In this document: piece by piece, positions 14,137 to 25,880 of the stretch | Numbering within the stretch: the stretch's first letter is position 1 | How the letters are laid out: every line of letters begins with the position of its first letter | DNA from: Purshia tridentata | Lineage: Eukaryota; Streptophyta; Magnoliopsida; Rosales; Rosaceae | Length of the DNA stretch: 64,000 nt | NCBI GenBank assembly: GCA_003254885.1 | Contig: QANT01007554.1 | Location: forward strand, 23,861 to 87,860 | Direction of reading: 5' to 3' | Translations under genes and position numbers: made by a program | Notes under the pieces: generated by a model | Seen by the model: only the letters and a program-made list of their open reading frames with translations | Databases searched by the model: none | What the model was told of the DNA's origin: nothing

Positions 14137-14500
14137 AACCACAAGTAGATTTCAGTACATTAGAGAAGGCCAGACCATAGTTTCAGCTGGTGGAACCTTT
14201 GAGCTTGAATATTTTAGTCCTGGTGCTTCTAATAAACGATACTTGGGGATATGGTACAAGAAGATATCGGTTACCACCATTGTATGGGTTGCCAACAGAG
14301 ACACACCAACCCTGATTCATCAGGTGTTCGGACTGAAGGTCACCACTAACCCTTGAATTCTTATCCTTCTGAACCATAACAAGAGCATGTTTGGTCCTCC
14401 CAACACATCAAAGATCTGCACAGAATTCAGTTTCACAGCTTTTGGATTCAGGAAATCAACCTTGTTGTGAAAGATTACAGTGAATCTTCTAAACCATGTT
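14137..14500 (+). pseudogene. G-type lectin receptor kinase fragment, decayed (copy 1)
   Basis: Closely matches the lectin-domain start at 15820-16015. Translation shows [20 protein letters not shown], then [20 protein letters not shown], the classic B-lectin core of S-locus-type receptor kinases. After this come ILILLNHNKSMFGPPNTSK and, in another frame, NLVVKDYSESSKP, both recognisable from this family. The frames are broken by shifts and stops, there is no signal peptide, and the EGF, PAN, transmembrane and kinase regions are missing. A possible further remnant (SGIRKWNGLN, resembling the family's WNGL motif) occurs near 14800. Confidence 0.8.
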
Positions 14501-15751
14501 CAGCTAATGGACTCACTTTTACACTACTCGATCCTCGATAAATGATATGATCCCATGTTGGTGTTAATATCATCTTAAGTTATTGGTCATATCATCTTAA
14601 CTTAATCTGATGTATGTGACGTGAGTTTAAAGTTAAATAAGAGAGTGTCTTGAGGGCTTCTTTGCTTGTCTATTCTCTTGGTGTTAATAGGCTTCCACAT
14701 TGTCAAATAGGAGAACCCTCTTTAGAATTAAATATTCTCACCAATGGACATATTGATATTCATGCAAGGATTCCAATAAAGTTTTCAGGCATGAGCGAAT
14801 CAGGGATTCGAAAATGGAATGGGCTAAACTATATCTTACGAACTCTGTTTTTGCCCTAGTCGAAATTATTTTTTTGGAATTTCGAAAGAGGCTCATTTGT
14901 TCCATTGAAAATTTTCAAATGTGCAAAACGTAAATGTCTGGGATGTTAGAAGCAAGTAGCAACACGTGAAATTGGTAACTGAGAGAGTGAGAAGGTTACT
15001 TAGGGAGTGGGCTTAGGTTAGAATTTATGGGTTAAAATAGGGTATAAAACATATATACTTAGAAAACATTGAAAAAAACTTCATCCCTTGCCTTCAGGGT
15101 GATGATGTGGGAAGTATGTATTGGTTTGGTCAATGTATTTAGACTCGTGGATGGTTTGGCCACGAGGTCATTAATAGGCATGTGGGGAAATGGGGAATAA
15201 ACTACAACATTTGGAATACCAATTATTCTAGTAAAGAGAGGTTGCAATCTTATAATTAATATAGCAAGTATGGTATAGTATATATATGTCATGAAATGGA
15301 GAGGTGATTCTTGTACAATCTAAAACAACTCTGCACAAGTAGCAACTTACAGGTGTAAAACCAAAAGAAAAGGACATGATACCCAAATCGATCCATTTAC
15401 AGGTGTCAAATACATAAGAAGAAAATGATTGATTGATTGCTTGCATTCATAACTCTCTATTTATGTTCACCAAAAAATATAAGTCAAATAACTGTAAGCT
15501 AATTGCATACTCTTCTGGTTCACCCAAAAAAACAAATTTATCCAAAAATGTAGCCAGTTTCAAGCCTTCATAGAAGATTCTAAGAGCTAGAGAGCTCAAA
15601 AATGCATGTTGGAAAATGAGAGCCAAACAAATCATACAGGTAGGCTTCAATGTTATTTCAACTGTTATAGTAAGGGGCCTAGGGGGACAAATGAGGTCTT
15701 CAAGATTCATTTCATTCGGAGTGTATGTAATGAAACCATTGAAGGCTTAAG
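14501..15751. other. Between the two lectin fragments
   Basis: No intact gene. A weak WNGL-like lectin remnant may lie near 14690-14850; the rest is AT-rich DNA without recognisable domains. Confidence 0.4.
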
Positions 15752-16015
15752 ATGTGCTGGCATCTTTTTTCCTCCTCCTTGCTGTTGTTCATCACAGCAA
15801 TAGTTTTCACGGCAGAAGACACCACAAGTACATTTCAATCCATCAGAGACGGCGAGACCATAGTTTCAGCTGGTGGAACCTTTGAGCTTGGATTTTTTAG
15901 TCCCAGTGCTTCTAATAAACGATACTTGGGGATATGGTACGAGAAGATATCGGTTACCACCATTGTATGGGTTGCCAACAGAGACACACCCCTCACTGAT
16001 CCATCAGGTGTACTG
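15752..16015 (+). pseudogene. G-type lectin receptor kinase, 5' fragment (copy 2)
   Basis: Starts with a hydrophobic signal peptide ([20 protein letters not shown]) followed by a clean B-lectin start: [29 protein letters not shown] and [17 protein letters not shown]. This is the N-terminal 88 residues of an S-domain (G-type lectin) receptor-like serine/threonine kinase, a plasma-membrane receptor family of roughly 800 residues. The frame is undamaged up to 16015, where an LTR-like sequence takes over and brings a stop codon shortly after. I see no continuation of the lectin, EGF, PAN or kinase domains beyond the insertion. It is therefore a truncated gene, unless the rest was moved elsewhere. 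Confidence 0.85.
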
Positions 16016-16831
16016 TGTTGGATAAAAAATCGTTTGGGAATTAAAACCAAATTCCCACCGTCACGCAACAAGTAATAAATTAGATGAAGAAGAAAATAAT
16101 AATCAAAGTCAAGAAGAAGATAAACAGATAAACAAGCACACACAATCACACCGAGATTTTACGAGGTTCGGCAAAATCCTGCCTACGTCCCCGGGAGAGA
16201 TCTCCGTTCTTCACTATGAGAATAAACAAGTACAAGATTACAATTGGACTAAATCACATAACCCAATCCCCAAATCCCTTGTACACCCTCTCTCAATGTG
16301 TTTACCAAGAACCCTAATTCTCTCACCCAAGATTAATTACCTAATCTTGATCTCACCACCTAGATTGTGTGTCCCAAGAACTCTCAAGACTAGCTCTCTA
16401 AATTCAGAGTCTATCTCGTTCTCTCTCTTTTTCTAGAGCCTAAATGTCCTATTTATACACAATAGGCCTTTAGAAACCAAACCCAATTGAAGTAGGAAGC
16501 CTAAAACCCCCTAAAACTAGGAAAAACACGGAGGACCACGTGTAGGACCGGTCCTCTACCCAGAGGACCGGTCCTCCAGCAGCTTGGCAGCCCAAAAACC
16601 ATACAACGCCTCTGTAGGACCGATCCCATGACCATAGGACCGGTCCTCTGGGGCGTTTCTTCGAAATTCTTCATCTTTTGGACGCTCCACCTGAACACGA
16701 ACCTCCTACAACCTTCCTATCTTCAACCAAACCTCTAAGGACACTTCCATGGCCTTGAAACACCTCTGAATGAGAGCCAAAACACAACACCACTAGCGTG
16801 GTTTTTAGATAGTGTACATAAAGACCCAACA
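16016..16831 (-). mobile_element. LTR-like block (probable copia-type LTR, alone)
   Basis: An 816-bp block bounded by TGTTGG at its left end and CCAACA at its right end, the TG...CA inverted termini of an LTR. Read on the minus strand it contains ATTCTCATAGTGAAGAAC followed by GACGTAGGCAGGATTTTGCC and GAACCTCGTAAA, a motif I recognise from the R/U5 part of plant copia-like LTRs and seen again near 45380 in this window. No gag, pol, primer-binding site or polypurine tract is next to it, so it is a solo LTR or a remnant. The flanking pentamers (TACTG and ATATA) do not match, so no target duplication supports a simple insertion. It carries three perfect AGGACCGGTCCT palindromes. Confidence 0.65.
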
Positions 16832-17905
16832 ATATACAAGATCATTATCAATCAAGCGAACTTTTCAAAATGTATACAATCGCGTCTTTCTCATTTTACT
16901 ACATGATTAGATGATAGACAGCTCAACCTTATCTGTCAAATATCTACCATGAACATCTACACAAGGACCCCGTGTCAAAAAAATTCCTTCAACACCTATA
17001 CTTTGTATGAGTGATCACACATAAAAAAATTTTCTTGAATGGATTGATAAGATGCAGATGATGCTAGGTGGTGGGATAACCTAATAGAGGAAAATAATGA
17101 ACAAGATGGAAGATTAGATCAACAGCACTAAAAGACAATAGTTAGGAACTAATTTCAGGACAAAAACTTATTATCTGAACAATAAAGCAAACTCTTCAAA
17201 TTTAGAAAAAGACAAGCTAGGACAATTTTTGTCTACTAGAAAGGACATGTATGTCACTTCACCATCCAACTAAATTTGTTTGTTTTCTCAATATATTTAA
17301 AATTTAAAAAATTACTATTAAATCAATAAAAAAATTTATGGGCATAAGCATTTTGTTTACAAAATATTCAATAATGTAAGTCCATGTGCATTGTGGCTTT
17401 AAAAATGACAAAGTTGTTCATTTTAACCATGCTCTTCCCCTTCACCACATTGAGTGAAACTGCATTGCACTGCATTTTAAGGACCAAATATTCTAAGTAA
17501 GGATCAAGACGATGTATTGTACCATTCTTGCACCACAAAAATTTGACGAATGAATGTTTGTATAAGTCTATTTCATGTGACATTTCTTAGATTGTACATG
17601 AGGATCCTATCATACAAGTTCCACATACATACTGTGCAGAAGACGTACCATATGATAGGCTCATCCAATAATTTTTGCATATAAGGAAAATATACAAAAA
17701 CAATAAATGAGCTCTTAAATACCTACTACTTTTTTTCTCTTACGAAACAACTTTTTCACACCACCAATGAAGGAACAAGAAGCTCACACGGGTTGTAACC
17801 CACCCCATTTCAGGTAAAAACGTTTCTAAGGCATATTCTAAACTTTTCTTTTTAGATTTTATCTTCAATATTTTGTCTCTATGTTTGTCTCGATCCCTTC
17901 AATTT
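16832..17905. other. Intergenic, no gene seen
   Basis: AT-rich sequence downstream of the LTR-like block. I find no continuation of the interrupted lectin kinase and no other coding signal. Confidence 0.5.
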
Positions 17906-18324
17906 GTTTGTATTCTTAAGACACCTGTATTTTTTTTTTAGGCGTTATGATAAGTAGGCTAGCTTTTATCTAGATTTTGGAAAAAATTTAATTATGGCCC
18001 ACGAATTTTTTTTTTTTTGGGCTCCAAATCAATACTTGAACCTTTTATTTTTTTGGTGTCAAAATAGCCCTTGTCATCAGTTCATTCAATAATTTCGTTG
18101 AAATAGTTATAGGAGTTTGTATTCTTAAGACACCTGTATTTTTTTTTTAAGGCGTTATGATAAGTAGGCTAGCTTTTATCTAGATTTTGGAAAAAATTTA
18201 ATTATGGACCATGAATTTTTTTTTTTTTTGGCTCCAAATCAATACTTGAACCTTTTATTTTTTTGGTGTCAAAATAGCCCTTGTCATTAGTTCATTCAAT
18301 AATTTCGTTGAAATAGTTATAGGA
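17906..18324. repeat. Tandem duplication, about 209 bp x 2
   Basis: The segment beginning GTTTGTATTCTTAAGACACC occupies 17906-18114 and repeats immediately at 18115-18324. The copies differ at only a few positions, mostly homopolymer length, so the event is recent. Non-coding. Confidence 0.92.
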
Positions 18325-20154
18325 CTTTTTTTTGTTAAATAAATGATAATTTAGTTAAATTTGGGTCAAATTGAGTAAATTATACTAGAGTCAATTTCAT
18401 TACAATTTTCAACATATGACTCCAATTGAAACCTATTGTGCACATAAAGAAATGAGTTTTTAGTTTTGAAAGAAGGTTTTGAATAAGTGTTATACTTGGT
18501 GTGCAGCAGCTCTTCCATTTGAGAGTAGAGATGGCTTCACAAGGTGAGTACCTTCTTGTGTGCATATCTGGAAAACACAACAGAAACAACCACATATATA
18601 CACAACTTTTTCATTTATTCTCCTATGGTATTGATAACCAACTACTTTAATAAAGCAACAACCACACTTATATCAAAATTAAATTTCAAACTAAAACCCT
18701 TAATACATGCATTCTATAGTTACAAATTAACTTATAAATATACAAAGCACTATGGGATATATCAAAAGAAATCCATATAAAATATAATACAAATAATTTC
18801 AATACTAAATTTTTTTTAATTTCACTAACTGTTACTTTTAAAAATCACGGCCAAGATCGCCTAGAAATTCGATAAGAATATTGTAGTCCTTTAACTAGAA
18901 CGGGAGAGTGCCATTGCATAACCGAGAGGCCGTGTGTAGAATCGAATGTGATTTGATTGTTTTGCGCTGTAAATCTAATTTCTTCTCAAACGATTGTGCG
19001 ATAAGTAAGGAACAAGAAACTTGCCTAGGTTCATTTTTTGCCTTGAAAAAAGACTTCACTCGTCATGTGTGATTGTGATTATGTGCTCAAACTCAAAAGT
19101 ACGAAAAACAGTAGCTTGAGTGATTGGATGTAAGAAAAAATAATGGATCTTGATGAAAAAAGTATGAATAACTTGATTATTACGAAATTGAGTAACAATT
19201 GTGGTTCTAACAACAAATCTCATGATAAGAAAACATGAAACAAAGGCTAAAAGCTTAGACAAAATCGATGAAACCCTAGCAAAGCTAAAACAAAGAACAA
19301 GAGCTTGAAAGCTTGAAGAAATTGAGATACTTGAGATCTTGAAGATTTTGAAAGGGTGTTTTGAAGGTCTTCTCTTTGTGCAAATTGCATGTATTTATAG
19401 TGGTTGAACTCTAAAGCCTTGGAAAATCCTTTTCCTTCTAAGTTAGGATGCTGGCTTGTTTTATCTTAATGCCCAAGTCTTTTTTAATTACCTGATATTC
19501 ATGGCCAAATGAGAGAGAGGGAAAGAGAAAGAGATGGAGAGAGAGGAAAGGGGAGAAAGAGAAAGAGAGAGAAAAAAAGGGAGAGGAGGGGGCCGGCGGC
19601 GTGGGGCTCAACTGCCGGCAACGAAGGCAAGAGGTTGACTCGTGGCTGGTGGTTTTGAGTTTTTTTTTTTTTTCTTTTCTCTTTTTAAATAAAGCACGTT
19701 GTTCTTTATTATTTTTTGATAATGGGTGATTGTGGTAATTTCATAAATTGAATTAAGAGAGTGTGCAATGAGAGAAAAGGAAGTATGCAAAAAAAAGGCG
19801 GGTAGTGTAGTATATAGGAAAACTGGGCCACAACTTGTGCTGTGGTAGTCAAAACCCAAGCCCAAGAAGAAAACAGATCGATCCAAACTTGCGAAAGGTC
19901 ACACACGCACAGGAATGATTCAAACACCGAAGCGCCCAAACCATAGCGTCGGTTTGGATATTCAAACACCGCTCTTTCCAATTTCATTTGATCTCCGATT
20001 CCGTCAATCTAATCTTTAATTCAATTCAAACCCTTTGTCCCTGTTCTCCTCACATTTTCGCTTTCGCATTTTCCCTCGTTTTCACTTTCTCAACCTTCGA
20101 TTTAAAAATTTTCTGTAAAATTCTGAGAAACTCAGGAATTCTCAGACTTCATTA
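18325..20154. other. Intergenic and upstream region of the SUN gene
   Basis: AT-rich sequence with a GA-rich purine tract at about 19510-19590. The 5' UTR of the SUN gene probably begins in the C/T-rich stretch near 19960-20150. A TATATA run near 19811 is a possible TATA box, but this is weak. Confidence 0.4.
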
Positions 20155-23100
20155 ATGTCTGCTTCGACCGTATCCATAACGGCGAACCCGGCGACTCGGC
20201 GGCGAACCGTCGTCGCCGTCGAGAAGAAGTCCACTAATATCGAACTCATCGCCGCCGCCGAACCCCTAAACCACAAAGCCGACGACAGCGCCGCCGCGAA
20301 TCAGAGAGATCTGAGCCACCATTCCATCAGAGGCGAAGCTTCCTTCGACCGTTCGGCCCAGCCCAAAAAGGCCGCGGGCACTTCCACTACCATAACGCCC
20401 CCATCGGGTCGCCGCTCTCGCAAAACCCTAACCGCTGATCCCAAGCCACGTTGGCTCACCATCCTCCGAATCTTCTCCAAGAATTTCGTTCTTCTTATTT
20501 TGTTAGTGGGTTTGTTTCAGATTGTCCGACGCCTCGCTCTAGGGCCCGGCGAGGCGGTGCCGATGGCTTTTTCGGACTTGGAGAGCCGAATTGCGGAGGT
20601 GGAAGCGTTTGTGAAGAAGACCACGAAGATGGTTCAGGTTCAGGTTGAGGTCGTGGACCGGAAGATCGATGGCGAGGTCGGAGGGCTGAGAAAGGAAGTG
20701 GAGAAGAAGATTGAGGATAAAGGTGTTGCTTTGGAGAGTGAGTTGAGGAAATTGGAGGCGAGAAATGAAGGGTTGGAGAGGTCAGTGAGCGAATTAAAGA
20801 CCGTGGAGTGGTTATCGAAGCAGGAGTTTGAGAAGATATACGAGGACTTGATGGAGAAGGCGAAGAAGGGCGGTGAGGAGGGCAATTTGGGTGCCAGTTT
20901 GGATGATATAAGGGCGTATGCAAGGAATGTGGTTGAGGAAGAGATGGAGAAGCACGCTGCGGATGGGCTTGGAATGGTGGATTATGCTTTGGCTACTGGT
21001 GGGGCTTACGTTGTGAAGCATTCCGAGCCATATTTTCTTGGGAAAGGGAGTATTTGGTTTGGACAAGGTATGAGGAATCGGGTTCACAGTGATGCTGATA
21101 AGATGTTGAGGCCAAGTTTTGGAGAGCCTGGCCAGTGCTTCCCATTAAAAGGGACTAGTGGGTTTGTTCAGATTAAGTTGCGGACCGCAATTATGCCCGA
21201 GGCTATCACTCTGGAACATGTTGCAAAGGTGATGTTTTTGTTTACTATTTTTTCCTTGTTTCTCCCTGCATTGTTGTATTGTATTTTATTTAGCATTTTG
21301 GTTGTGCTGTGTATACTTCATTTGGTTGACAGTTTAATCAGTTGAAATTTTATAGTTCTAAAATCTATGCAGCCTTAACATTTAAAAGTCTTAAAACCAT
21401 CTTAGCTATAAATCCAATAAAAAATTTACTGTTGTGGTTATATGGATTGTTAAAGGATTTTTCAAGGGTTTGTTGATACTAACTCACAGTCAGTAGTGGA
21501 CTAGGAATGTGGGCTTGAAATATATAGTCATGAGCCTTCATGCAAGAGTAGGTTTTTTGCTGTTATTGGTACTTTCAGAGGGTTTACTTTTGTGAGACCA
21601 GGTTATTTGCGTGATTAGCTCTAATGAAGTAAAGGGACAGATTACAAGATTCCAGTCCACATATAGATTGAACTTTTAATTATGAATCATATTCATGTTT
21701 AATTTGTGGTTGATATTTAATTTTTTGGTTATTTCATATACTGCATGTAAATTAAATTTGTGGAACCTCTGCAAGGTGCTTTGAAGTAGTCTAGATCTCG
21801 TCTGCTGGTTTTTCGACCTTTAGATTATATTGGCTTAAAACTTGGGTATGGGCGACATGGCTACATACTGTCTTGTTCAACCTAGACCATCCTGAATTGA
21901 TAGAAGAGTCATGCGCTGGGCTGCCTTTCTTTAGGTTAGATGGTTTGAAAGGGTTGAAAATGGTTATTGAATAAGCAAAGCTTTGATTAGACCTTCTGAA
22001 CCTTCATTTTGTTTAAAGGTGGCTTAATGTCTACAATCGCCCTTCCCTGGTTCTACAAACAAAACCCTCTGGTAGGGTTTCAGTTATGTTCGTTGCTTCC
22101 CTGGTCATACAATTGAAACACAACCGAGACCCTTCAACTCTTCAAGCCTCAGTCATGTTCTTTTCTTTTTCTTTTTCTTTTTTGGAAATTTTGCGGACAT
22201 CCTTTTATATTCTGGACTGTATGTGTGTGTGTGTGCACACACACTATTATATACTTTTTGATTTCTATTTATAATATAGAATTTTGAAAGTCTTCTGATT
22301 TGAGTTAAGAAGTCTATGTAGTTTCTGAGTAGTTGGTAGATGCTATATTTGACACTGCAGTTTTATTTGTTTTAATTTACATTGATCGACGAAAGAATAA
22401 ATTATTTATTATATAACTAGATTGTGCTTTTCTTAGATAAATAAAGAATAAATTATGGTGATGGGCTGCAGCATACACAGAAGGTGATCGCTCAGATTGA
22501 CATTAGGGTGGAGCTTTTGGATATTCATTTGCTAAAAACTTGTGTCAGAGTACCCATCAAAAAAAGAAAAAACTTCTGTCAGAGTCATAGATGTTGGCCT
22601 ACAAATACTTTTTCATGTTTGTTGATGTGTTTGATGGATGAATTAGAGTTGTTATGTCGAGCAGTCTATTTTTTAGAATACAGAGGGCTTATTCTGTTTA
22701 AATATAATGTATGAAAGAGCAATGTTCAAAAAGAAATGTGTTTGATTTGGTTGTAAATTTGTGGAAAAGTGGATGGAATGCTTATGTTGGTCAAGAACCA
22801 GCCTACATTTGCTTATATGGTAGGCTTTTGGGTTTATAAACTCATAGGAAGGCCTGGATTGTGAAAGGAGGAGTTGAGTTTAGGATTTGTTTGTAGGCTA
22901 CGTAGCAAGCAAATATGAAACAGTTAGGTAGACAGAAGTTTAGGGTCATGAGTTTAGGGTTTGTTGGAACCAACAAATAAACAAAAAGCTTACCTTTTAC
23001 AGGCTGGTTGCAGGAGTGTGACAGCATCTACAAATAATATGTGAATGTTAACCATGCCGAGAATAAAGAAGGGTAAAGACAAGGAAAGAACTGGGCAAGC

Positions 23101-24173
23101 CTTTGATAATCTTAAACAACTTAATTTTTCATTTAATGAAGCCTTATTTTTTTTAAAAAAAAACTTGCATGCTATGCTGGAAACTTATGGAAATCCACAA
23201 AATGGAGATCCACAAATATAACAAGTCTACTCTGGCTGCAACTATTTCACCTTTGACTCAGTAAAGAGCATTCCAATATTTTAGTATATACCAAATACAT
23301 TGATTTTTGTAATGGTTTCTTGCTCAGTGTAATGCATTTACAAAAATAAATGTATATACCAAATACATCTTTCTAAGGCTAATATATCTGGTTATTTACA
23401 CTTGAATTCTGGTTCATGAGGCCTGCTAATGGAATGGAATTCTGACATGTAAACAGTGTTAGAAAGATGGGTGAGGTGAAGAAAAAAAAAAGGATATGAC
23501 CCAAACCATTATGCATTCACTTACGGTGTATATTTCCTCGCAGTATTTGGTGGTGAGAGTAGCATTTCTGATCTATGCTGTTACTTTGCTCGGAAATTAA
23601 CTTTGTTTACAATAAAATTTGAATTTTTCGTATATTTGTGTTGCGATGCAACACTTTGCACCAGTATATTGTATTGTAGTGCTGAAGTATCACAGCATGT
23701 GAACCAAAGAACATGAAAATGAATTTATCTCCTCATAACATTTCTTCTGACTTGATTTCAACACCATTGTTCTCTCTCGGTGCATTTGAACATCTGTATG
23801 TGCTTGTTTTTACTGTTATTCAAAAGATATGTTTTCTTTTCTAACATATTTGTTTTTTTCCGAACAGAGAGTTGCTTATGACAGATCAAGTGCTCCCAGG
23901 GACTGCAGGGTGTCTGGGTGGCTGCAAACACCCAGTGATTTAGAAGTTGACACAGAGAAAATGTTTCTTTTGGCTGAATTTACATATGACCTTGAGAAGA
24001 GCAATGCTCAGACCTTCAATGTGTTGGACTCGGCTGTGGCTGGCATTGTTGATACTGTGAGGTTGGACTTCACATCCAACCATGGAAGCTCTTCCCATAC
24101 TTGCATATATCGATTGAGAGTGCATGGCCATGAACCTGAGGCTGTTGCTGTGATGCCCATGCAGCATTCTTAA
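20155..24173 (+). CDS. SUN-domain protein (SUN1/SUN2-like), inner nuclear envelope
   Basis: Two exons, 20155-21228 and 23868-24173, join in phase to encode 459 residues, close to Arabidopsis SUN1 and SUN2 (about 455-470). Residues 1-108 are a basic, Ala/Ser/Arg-rich nucleoplasmic region. A single transmembrane segment lies at about 111-132 ([20 protein letters not shown]). Residues about 145-240 form a Glu/Lys-rich coiled coil, and from about 260 to the end is the SUN domain ([18 protein letters not shown], then EHVAK joined to [10 protein letters not shown] across the intron). Plant SUN proteins span the inner nuclear membrane and bind KASH-type WIP/SINE proteins in the perinuclear space, linking nucleus to cytoskeleton and shaping nuclei. 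The single 2.6-kb intron falls inside the SUN domain. The gene looks intact. Confidence 0.95.
22223..22244. repeat. Self-complementary (TG)n-(CA)n repeat in the SUN intron
   Basis: An alternating GT run is followed at once by CA dinucleotides, giving a perfect inverted repeat centred on GTGCAC. Such alternating purine-pyrimidine DNA can form a hairpin or Z-DNA. No function is visible. Confidence 0.7.
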
Positions 24174-25003
24174 TACCCAACCCAACCCAACATACTGCGC
24201 CTCAGGCCACGTCTGTATACCCATTCTAATACCAATTGTTCCCTATTTTTAGTTTCTTCTGTTTAGATCTAGACTTCTGGTTGTCTGCGTTTAGAGTTCT
24301 CGATATCCTGTATTATCTCTAGATTTAGGGTTATCTAGTAATTGTGTATTCTGTGTATTGTTAGGTTTCTCATTTCATTTGAATATCAAGGACACACAAA
24401 ACCTTTTTCTTTTTTTCTTCATTTTATCCTCGGCAAAGAAATCAACCAGGTTTCGAAAATGAGTAGGCGTTATTGTCTGTGTATGAGTCACACATTTGTA
24501 GGGCTCATCTTTTTACACAGGACTGTGCTGAACTGGACTATTATCAGGGATTGTACTGGGTGTACTGTTCTTTTATTACAAGGAGATTTGATTATAGGAT
24601 TTTTGTTCATGGTCAATGTGCATGCCATTCATAATAAATGTTGGATAAATAGACGCTTCTTATGCTGATAATATTTATTATTATTTCAAGTGTGGTTTTA
24701 TTTGAATTCATCACTTTTTTTAAGTTTTGAAGTTCCTTTCAAAGTCCTAGACATGGCGTATTGCCAAAACCAGAACCTGGCATCGTGGCTATGGAGCCAT
24801 GTCCGGAAGTCTACAGTGTAAACAAACTAATTTAGTTGGAACTGATTTTTATTGGGAAATTTATTATCCGATTCAATCATATCGGTTTTTGAGTTTAAAA
24901 TTCAATCTAATCCAAAACCATATAACCAAGCTATGGACTATGTGATCTTGTCTACAATAACAAAGAATTATGAAACTAACTTAATTGGATTGCATTGCAT
25001 TTT
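24174..25003. other. 3' UTR of the SUN gene and intergenic DNA
   Basis: The first several hundred bases are T-rich and likely the 3' UTR. Near 24855-24920 there is a degenerate partial copy of the arm of the inverted repeat that follows at 25004. Confidence 0.45.
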
Positions 25004-25319
25004 CACTGAGAAATTTGTCATTCAATTCAATAATGCCGGTTTTGAAACGTAGAAATCTAAGTCAATAATGTTAATTTTTAAATAATAATATTAAAAATTC
25101 CACCTTATTTTTCCAACTTTTGTTTTTCACTTTATGTTTTATATGTTTTATTTTTAAATTTTTAATATCCAATGTATAAATGGCATATAAGTTGTAAAAC
25201 AAAAATTAAAAAAATAAGGTAGAATCTCTAGCATTATTGTTTTAAATTTTAACATTATTGGTTTAGATTTCTACGTTTCAACACCAACATGATTGAATTG
25301 AATGACAAATTTCTTGGTG
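25004..25319. mobile_element. Long inverted repeat, MITE-like
   Basis: The left end reads CACTGAGAAATTTGTCATTC and the right end, on the other strand, CACCAAGAAATTTGTCATTC. The match continues inward through GTAGAAATCTAA and a run ending in ACCTTATTTTT, so about 110 bp of each arm pairs around an AT-rich centre. The layout is that of a hairpin MITE. I could not find a convincing target-site duplication, so its superfamily is open. Confidence 0.7.
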
Positions 25320-25499
25320 ACACTAATTAGAGTGCCTCGGTGGATTTAACCGAATTGGATTGAGAAAATTTTTTATAAAAAAAACTAGAAGGTCACTACA
25401 ATTTTTGAATGCCAAGAAAAAATAATTTTAATTTTGAAAGCCTTAAAAAAAAAAAAATCATATTTGTTTTAAAATTTGTATTTTGTAAAAAGATGGAGG
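25320..25499. other. Short intergenic stretch
   Basis: AT-rich, no recognised element. Confidence 0.4.
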
Positions 25500-25880
25500 T
25501 TGGGTTTAAGAGCGGGCCTACAGGTGTGGCCAAGGGGGTGCCGGCGCGTGTACACCCAATTCCGGAGGAGGAGTATTCCATATTGCAGTAAGAGACCTCG
25601 TTGCTCTGATAAGCCAACGAGTGTTACACAATTGTAAGCACTTCCCTTTATCCTTGTAAGACCAAGGGTGGAAACTATGGCCAGCCTGCGGGTGGCCCCT
25701 CTCACTACCCACGCGCGTGGACTTTCACTCTCTTCCAGGAGCCAGAAATGGCACGCCGGCAAGGGCCCACCAGCCCCCGAAGCACGTGCCATAAGTTGTC
25801 CGTCTTAAATTAACCTTCCCCGTTGCACCTTTAATGCCCCCACTTGGGTCACAAGCCCACGTGACAGAGCTCGGCGGCCT
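25500..25880. other. GC-rich block of unknown origin
   Basis: About 380 bp that is much richer in G and C than the sequence on either side, with abrupt edges. It contains CGCGCGTGG, GCCGGCAAGGGCCC and two ACGTG cores. Several short open frames overlap on both strands, none with a recognisable domain. It may be part of a retroelement LTR or another unlabelled mobile sequence; I cannot assign it. Confidence 0.4.

Noticed and set aside
20495-20923. 142-residue minus-strand frame
   Set aside because: It lies entirely over the SUN exon and is a shadow of its GC-rich coding sequence.
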